Source: Athripsodes cinereus
Lineage: Eukaryota > Arthropoda > Insecta > Trichoptera > Leptoceridae
DNA length: 64,000 nucleotides
Direction of reading: 5' to 3'
NCBI GenBank assembly: GCA_947579605.1
Contig: OX388314.1
Coordinates: 8,060,001-8,124,000, forward strand
Made by a program: the position numbers and the translations under genes
Notes under the pieces: generated by a model
What the model was told of the DNA's origin: nothing
What the model saw: the letters and a program-made list of their open reading frames with translations, nothing else
Database searches by the model: none
Shown here: positions 58,571 through 64,000 of the stretch, in pieces
How the letters are laid out: each line of letters opens with the position of its first letter
How positions within the stretch are numbered: the stretch's first letter is position 1

Positions 58571-58817
58571 TAGCCATGAAGCGAAGAATTGGTCCTCATT
58601 CTTTTCCGTAAGTTCACGATTGTCCTGTAAAATGCAGGTGTTCAAAAAAATAAAGACACTTTACATCTCAAATTCAGCGATAAGGTTTCCCGCCCAACTA
58701 AAATGTCTAAATTTTTTGTTGGCACAGAGAAGACGGCTTGCATGTTTATTGCATGTGGCTGATCTGCTGGCTACTCCACTTGTGTGATATACCGTAATGG
58801 TGTAGTAGTAGTAGTAG
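58571..58817 (+). mobile_element. SINE-like family F, nearly full-length diverged copy
   Basis: GCGAAGAATTGGTCCTCATT, GTAAGTTCACGATTGTCCTG, TTCAGCGATAAGGTTTCCCG, GTTGGCACAGAGAAGACGGC, GCTGATCTGCTGGCTACTCC, ACTTGTGTGATATACCGTAA, then (TAG)n. It spans the F unit apart from the very 5' end. Confidence 0.78.
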
Positions 58818-58867
58818 CATTAACTCTCAAAAAAAACATCAATAGTTAAGTTATTAAACAATAAAAG

Positions 58868-58945
58868 CTAATGTGAATGTATTTTTATGTAAAATAGCTT
58901 GTAATCAATGTATAAACAGTAAAATAAATTAATTAATAATTAGAA
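58868..58945 (+). mobile_element. LINE family B 3'-tail end
   Basis: GCTAATGTGAATGTATTTTT, ATAGCTTGTAATCAATGTAT, AACAGTAAAATAAATTAATT match the last 80 bp of the tail at 49430-49505. Confidence 0.55.
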
Positions 58946-59494
58946 AATAATAAGTCTCTTCACCACTATCATAAACCATAATAGATTTTAAGAAATTGCA
59001 GTCTGAGGTATCTTCATATTAAAGGTATCGGTAAATAAAATATGTTTAAAAATGTTAGTAATTGTACAGCTGTTGTTAATGATGGGTTTATTTGAAAAAG
59101 TTTTTTGTCGGCAGACATCTGTGCATTTTTTAAAAGCACAGAGTAAAGGATTGATATGAAACACACAGATATAAAAGGTTTCCCTTTATTATAGGAATAA
59201 TATTATGTTAAATTATTTAAAATTATTATAAAAATTATCATCATCATCACTATTCCATGTAGTAAATGACTATAATAATATAAATATATAATTATGTAAT
59301 ATAATACACATAAAAATATATAATAGGAGATTTCCACAAACAACACATCTTACTTTCAATGTCAAAACTTTATTTCATATTGACTGTGCTCAGGACAAAA
59401 GCTTCAAACCACATTCGTAAAATTTTGTAGAAGCAAAAAATTGTAGAATAAAGAAAATGTCAAATTATCGCATATATAAATATAGGATTAAAAT

Positions 59495-59600
59495 AGATTT
59501 AAAATAAAACGCTGTATTACTTTCACTATGAACAATATTTGACTCAGAGGCCTTTCGGGTAGACACCCATCATCAGTGAGTTTTTATTAAGAACTAAATA
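59495..59600 (-). mobile_element. One-armed member of the hammerhead-bearing family
   Basis: On the + strand, AACGCTGTATTACTTTCACT then ATGAACAATATTTGACTCAG matches the arm of the 16879 fold-back (ACACTGTTTCATTCCACTAT then GAGATTGTTTAATTATTAG) in order and spacing, followed by the motif at 59542-59581. No opposite arm is seen, so this is not a fold-back. Confidence 0.55.
59542..59581 (-). ncRNA. Hammerhead-ribozyme-like motif 4 (best conserved)
   Basis: Minus strand order: ACTCA (stem I), CTGATGA (core), T, GGGT-GTCT-ACCC (stem II, four perfect pairs), GAAA (core), GGCCTC (the last A of GAAA with G pairs to C and U across a two-base loop, giving minimal stem III and CUC at the cleavage position), TGAGT (stem I partner, five perfect pairs). 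Both catalytic strands are intact. The single base between the core and stem II is extra relative to the canonical fold. Minimal type I hammerheads are established in Penelope-like retroelements; cleavage here is untested. Confidence 0.55.
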
Positions 59601-59639
59601 CAAGGAAGAATTTTTTACAAATGTTTACAAATATTATGA

Positions 59640-59965
59640 AACAATAAGTAAAGTGTGTCTGGGATTTATGGAGGTGTGTGTAGCATAGTATTTGGAGCAG
59701 GTAAGGGTGTATTGGTGAAAAGGCGGGTAATCAGAGAATATAAATATATTATTATTTTGTTTGCTTCTCGGCTAGACGGACATCGAAGGAGTGTAGTCAA
59801 GAGATTTCACACACGGAGTTATTGTGGCCGTCCAGTCTTTCAGGCTGCCCACAATAGCACCTTCGGTGTGGACAAGATTTGTTAAGTGTAGAATTTCGGA
59901 TAAATGGAAGTCCCCAGACTTCTGCGGTATCCGGGTGGACGGTGGGTCTCCTTCGATGTTATTAT
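59640..59965 (+). mobile_element. LINE family C 3' UTR copy
   Basis: TTTGCTTCTCGGCTAGACGG then ACATCGAAGGAGTGTAG, TTTCAGGCTGCCCACAATAG, GGTGTGGACAAGATTTG, AAGTCCCCAGACTTCTGCGG, TATCCGGGTGGACGGTGGGT, CTCCTTCGATGTTATT. The same landmarks in the same order lie at 33955-34139. Here the UTR is not attached to a visible ORF2 end. The upstream limit is uncertain. Confidence 0.65.
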
Positions 59966-60940
59966 TTTACCATCTTTTTGTAATGTAGTTTTTTTATGTC
60001 ATAATAATTCAAGAGAAAATATTAAGGAATAATCAAGTTATATGCAAAAAATAAATGTTGATAAGTCGTTTGTGAAAAAGAGATATATATGTACTGTAGC
60101 ATTTATGTGTTTTGCGGTGTGATGCCTTTTAACTCGCCGTAAAATTATGTCTGGATGAATTTTTTTGGTGTTAACAATGAAACTCGTGCTGTTTGAGTCC
60201 TTTGTCCTATTTGATATTTGCAATTAAGTCCTAACTAAAAAAATATTTTGCTTTTTCTATAAAAACTAACCATTTGGGAATTCAATCCTTTTACCAAAAT
60301 GTGTATTATACACAAATGATTGATTTTAAAACACAAAACCACTTTTGCCAAAATTGTGGTTTGAAGCCTAAGCACAGTCGATATATATCTATAAAATATG
60401 TGTAGGTAAGAAATGTATTAGACAAAAATCCAAATTTTGCACACAAAATGCAGGAAAAATATTTTTTTATTTAGAAAAACTTACATAATTCCTATGTGTG
60501 CCAGGGAAAAGATTTTTACCTCAATCAAAAGTTACAAAAATGTTTTTTAAATTTGTAGAATTTCTCTATATATAGTGATTATCGCAAAATTTGACATTTA
60601 TCAAATAAATTCCTTTTTCTTACATGTACAGATATTATTATTTTTCGTTATCATTAATTAATGAACTAAGTTAAACAAAAATTTATACGAGGAAAATTAC
60701 ATAAAATAGTGGGGGCTTGTTTCGACCCTGTGCTGCTGACAGGAGCATTAGAGGGCAAAAAAGAATATGCTTCAATCTTCTGCGGTGTGTAAAAAAGTAA
60801 GGAAATTTTAAATGAATTCATTTTGCTGACTATTGCATTATTTTTAGGTCTAGTACAAATTTTTACACATTGCTAACAAGTGGATATGAATTACGTTTCT
60901 TCTGTCATCACAAGCATGGTCTTGCCAGTGTTTTTTTTAA
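59966..60940. other. AT-rich stretch
   Basis: Beyond the right end of the 59382-60379 inverted repeat I see no feature. A degenerate TCTAGTACAAATTTTTACAC at 60850-60869 resembles the alternating motif described below. Confidence 0.4.
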
Positions 60941-60948
60941 TGTGTAAA

Positions 60949-62822
60949 AACTCGTACTAAGGATAAAGTTTTCTAACATAGTCACCCTTTATGAATTCCT
61001 TAAATTAAAATAAATATGCTTTAATTTATTTGTAAAAAGACCATATTTAATTTATTTATTAATACAAAATATGGAAGATACAATAAAAGAAAATTATCAC
61101 GGATAGTTAAAATTAATTATTTATTTTTGTATGTAAAAAATCACATTGTACAAACATAAATACATATACAAGAATCATAAAAAAATAATATTAATGCTAG
61201 CTATGTGAAAAAACAAATAGTGACAATGAATGCATCAAACATAAATTCAGTAATAAATATTCATGAAAACAATGACAAAATATAAACACAAATGTGATAA
61301 CAAGGATGATTTAAAAAAAATTAAATAAAAATGTATGTTGTCAATGATCTAAAACTAAAAATAATGATAATAGTGAAAAAAAGAATTTGACAAAACAAAG
61401 CAAAATTGCTCACGTCACGAGGCGAGAAAAGTGAAGACAATGCTGATGTTCTAAAACGGCACTAAAAGAAAACCTAAAGGACTTATATTTTACTAAGATT
61501 TTATTTGTAAGCTACAAATCAATATCTTCATGAAAAAATACTTATAAGAAATTGTATTCAACAATTAAAGGCAAAAAAAAAATATATTGAAAATGAAACA
61601 TGAAACAAAATAAATAAATTCATCTAACTATTTGAAATAGAAGAATGAAGTTTGTACATATTCGAATAAAAACTGGGATATAAAAATTATGTTCCATGTC
61701 TTCCTCTCTCTCTCTCTACCCCACAAGGGATTGGGCGTTTAAGTGGAGAGATAAATACAATTTAAATTAAAAATGAAGTTTCAATGGACAGATCTGATAG
61801 TAAAAATATTTAATATTTTACACACCTTAAAAATAACAATATAATTCTCAGTAATTCATACAAATGTCGTAGTAGTATTATAATATGTTGTATGTATTTG
61901 AATACTTAGTTTAGAATATTAATTATTACAACTATTGTAGTTTAAAACGAAAAACTTAATAATTATCAACTTAACACTTTGTACAATTTTTAATTTAAAC
62001 TGAAGATGGTAGTAATAACATCACTATCATCAACCCTACACTGCTACGGAGTATAAAGTAAAAAAATATAAGTAGTTTCAATCATTACATAACCATCACT
62101 TGACTACTATAAGATAAAAAGAATAGGCCTGGTACGAGTTCTAGTTTTACGTTACACATTAAATAAGTTTGATGTCATTTACAAACAAATTAAAATGGTT
62201 CTCTTCAGAACTGCTTTACACTTGTCAAGTTACAAGTAATTCTCATTATTTTTGTGGCAAAACACTCGAAGTTGAGTAAATTATGCAGAACGAATTCGCT
62301 CACCAACTAGTTTGTATAGTAAAAACTCGTACTAGGGAAACCTACAGTAGGTCCAGTACGAGTTTTATGTTGTCATAAGCTTTATGTGAAAATGATATGG
62401 CTATGTCATAATAAATTTATTCTCACCAGTGACACTACATACATATATCACAAGTGATACCGTTTAGTAAAATTTTAATGCTCACTTAAAAACTCGTACC
62501 TCCTACTCGGAATACAAAACGGTACCTACTTTACTCATCATAAGAATATACAATAATAAACAATTTATTGCAGTAGTAAAAATCAATTGGTATATCAATG
62601 ACTTAAAATGCAAGATCACTATCTTCACGCATAAATGTGACTTTGTGATGTGCCAATACGTAACCATTAATACCCCTAGTACGAGTTTTTACTTTGCCAA
62701 GTAATCTGTGAGAATGATGTAAGTAACACGAAAAACTGGTCACGAATCAGTGGAGAAGAATATTTTAATTTTTACGTGCTACATACAAATGCAACTGTCT
62801 AAACAAGCAGAACTCGTACTAG
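60949..62822. repeat. Seven dispersed copies of AACTCGTAC(T/C), alternating strands
   Basis: Positions and orientation: 60949 (+), 62131 (-), 62321 (+), 62354 (-), 62491 (+), 62674 (-), 62811 (+). Extended consensus is TAAAAACTCGTACTAGG. I noticed no exact copy elsewhere in the window. The pair at 62321/62354 forms a 12-bp stem, AAAACTCGTACT with AGTACGAGTTTT. The region lacks recognisable transposable elements and might be the 3' UTR of a minus-strand gene beyond 64 kb, or a regulatory cluster; both are inference. Confidence 0.8.
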
Positions 62823-63403
62823 ACTTTCTGAATACTTTCTTGTTTCTTTAAATACACGCGTGCACTACTTGGCGGCATTTTGTAATGTTATTAATTAACC
62901 AAATTCATTTTCACAGGAAATATAGTGGAGCTTCCATTTTAAGACATTGACAGACATCATTTCTAGATATCTTATTCAGAACACTTGCAATAAAACAATG
63001 ACATGTCTCATTAATTGTTTAAAAAAAATTCAACATTCAACTTGTGCTTAAATTGACGACACACAATTAATCACACATACAATTTTTGATTCGCACTGAG
63101 CTAGAAGAGCTAACGTCTTATAGTGAAGTATAAAAGATTGCAACACTGGACAACTGCAGTCATCAGAAACCAAAGACATCCATTTACAACACATAGATAT
63201 AAAAAAAATTATGAGATTTCCATTTTTATTTTACTAATTTCATAGACTACATATTAAGTTATTCGTAGATTAACTTATAATTTCCATCATAATACACAAT
63301 GTTGCATTTTCAAAATGGGCCTTTCGCAAAAAAAAAATATGTTTGAAATTGACCGCTTATTATGACATTAAAACCATTGTTTAGCCATCGATTGATATAA
63401 GAG
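62823..63403. other. AT-rich stretch
   Basis: No supportable feature. Confidence 0.4.
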
Positions 63404-63452
63404 TTCCTCCCATACCCGAATATCTCAGAATTCAGAAAAATCCTACTTAGCC
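63404..63452 (-). mobile_element. LINE family C 3'-end fragment, reverse
   Basis: GTTCCTCCCATACCCGAATA then TCTCAGAATTCAGAAAAATC is the reverse complement of the family C end (GACTTCTGAGATATCCGGGT, ATGGGAGG). Confidence 0.6.
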
Positions 63453-63630
63453 ACTCTCGTAACAAATAATATACGATATAAAGTAACGAAATTTAATTTT
63501 TAACATTTTTATTTAACAGAAATAATTAGTTTCTTAATTTAAATGTCACAATTAAATGAATAGAGATTCAAACATCAATTTTTTGAAACCTAACATGACC
63601 TGTTTTGACTGTACAACAATGATGATAAAT

Positions 63631-63632
<2 letters not shown>

Positions 63633-63698
<66 letters not shown>

Positions 63699-63719
63699 TT
63701 TTTTTTTTTTTTTTTTTTT
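63633..63719. repeat. Long poly(T) tract
   Basis: About 87 bases, almost pure T with one A at 63697. It produces an artefactual poly-Phe ORF (63556-63861). Such a tract may be the reverse of a poly(A) retroposon tail, but no element was recognised downstream. The assembled length is unreliable. Confidence 0.95.
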
Positions 63720-64000
63720 ATTAATTATCCAAGCAAAACATACAGTCATTCAGTACATATTACAAATAAATACAAAAAAATTCTGTGATGAAATCATAAT
63801 ACAGATATTAAATGCTATTATTATATACAAATATATTAAACAGTCACTCGGAAATGGATAATGAACAATGGTACATCTCTATTTAATAATAATATGTAAA
63901 TGGTCACAACCAGGTATGAAATTTGAAATACATCTGTTAACGATGGTAGTATTTTTGATAATAAATACTTGCGATATTGCAAAGACAACTCGTGAACTAT
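63720..64000. other. AT-rich stretch to window end
   Basis: No supportable feature. Confidence 0.4.

Larger units (their letters stand above)
59382..60379. repeat. 1-kb segment bounded by an inverted repeat
   Basis: The left end has GACTGTGCTCAGG then GCTTCAAACCACA (with seven extra bases between). The right end, reverse-complemented, has GACTGTGCTTAGGCTTCAAA then CCACA. Inside lie hammerhead-like motif 4 and a LINE family C 3' end. It may be a transposon with decayed ends or two chance-adjacent copies of one repeat. Confidence 0.5.

Noticed and set aside
63556..63861. 101-residue ORF.
   Set aside because: It is open only because of the poly(T) tract, which reads as poly-Phe.

Overview
The window looks like nuclear DNA from an insect, most likely a moth or butterfly. 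It is very AT-rich, and its only gene-like coding signal is a short set of exons with GT/AG splice sites and long introns. The rest is a patchwork of decayed transposable elements: a Helitron, hAT elements, tRNA-derived SINEs and non-LTR LINE tails of types I associate with Lepidoptera. There are no bacterial operons, ribosome binding sites or CRISPR arrays. The order Lepidoptera is an inference; the eukaryotic, insect-like nature is well supported.

I could assemble one protein-coding gene, on the + strand. It has five coding exons (7117-7284, 7739-7914, 54428-54521, 54812-54966, 55301-55574) joined in consistent phase (0, 2, 0, 2) and gives a 288-residue protein. The first half is a Ser/Arg/Pro-rich, probably cytosolic region. 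Two hydrophobic helices follow, separated by a very short loop, and then a Tyr/Ser/Arg-rich tail. I do not recognise the family. Intron 2 is about 46.5 kb and makes up most of the window.

Layout: 1-7 kb is upstream intergenic or 5' intron sequence with a MITE, a LINE scrap and copies of a SINE-like family. 7.1-7.9 kb holds exons 1-2. 7.9-54.4 kb is the giant intron. It contains a 2.24-kb Helitron with nested insertions, a 588-bp hAT with perfect 8-bp target duplications, near-perfect 90-bp fold-backs, a 19-copy 60-bp minisatellite, a decayed DNA transposon split by a LINE, and 315-bp and 120-bp tandem repeats. 54.4-55.6 kb holds exons 3-5. 55.6-58.5 kb is quiet and may be 3' UTR. 58.5-64 kb is repeat-bearing and includes a run of an unexplained short motif in strictly alternating orientation.

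The two observations I find most interesting are these. First, four separate loci (16.9, 25.7, 41.8 and 59.5 kb) share a hammerhead-ribozyme-like layout: stem I, a CTGATGA-like core, stem II, GAAA, a minimal stem III, then the stem I partner. Three of them also share downstream sequence, and three lie inside fold-backs. Second, a 10-base motif AACTCGTAC(T/C) occurs seven times between 60.9 and 62.8 kb with alternating strand (+,-,+,-,+,-,+), and one adjacent pair forms a 12-bp stem. All family assignments are by eye; no search was run.
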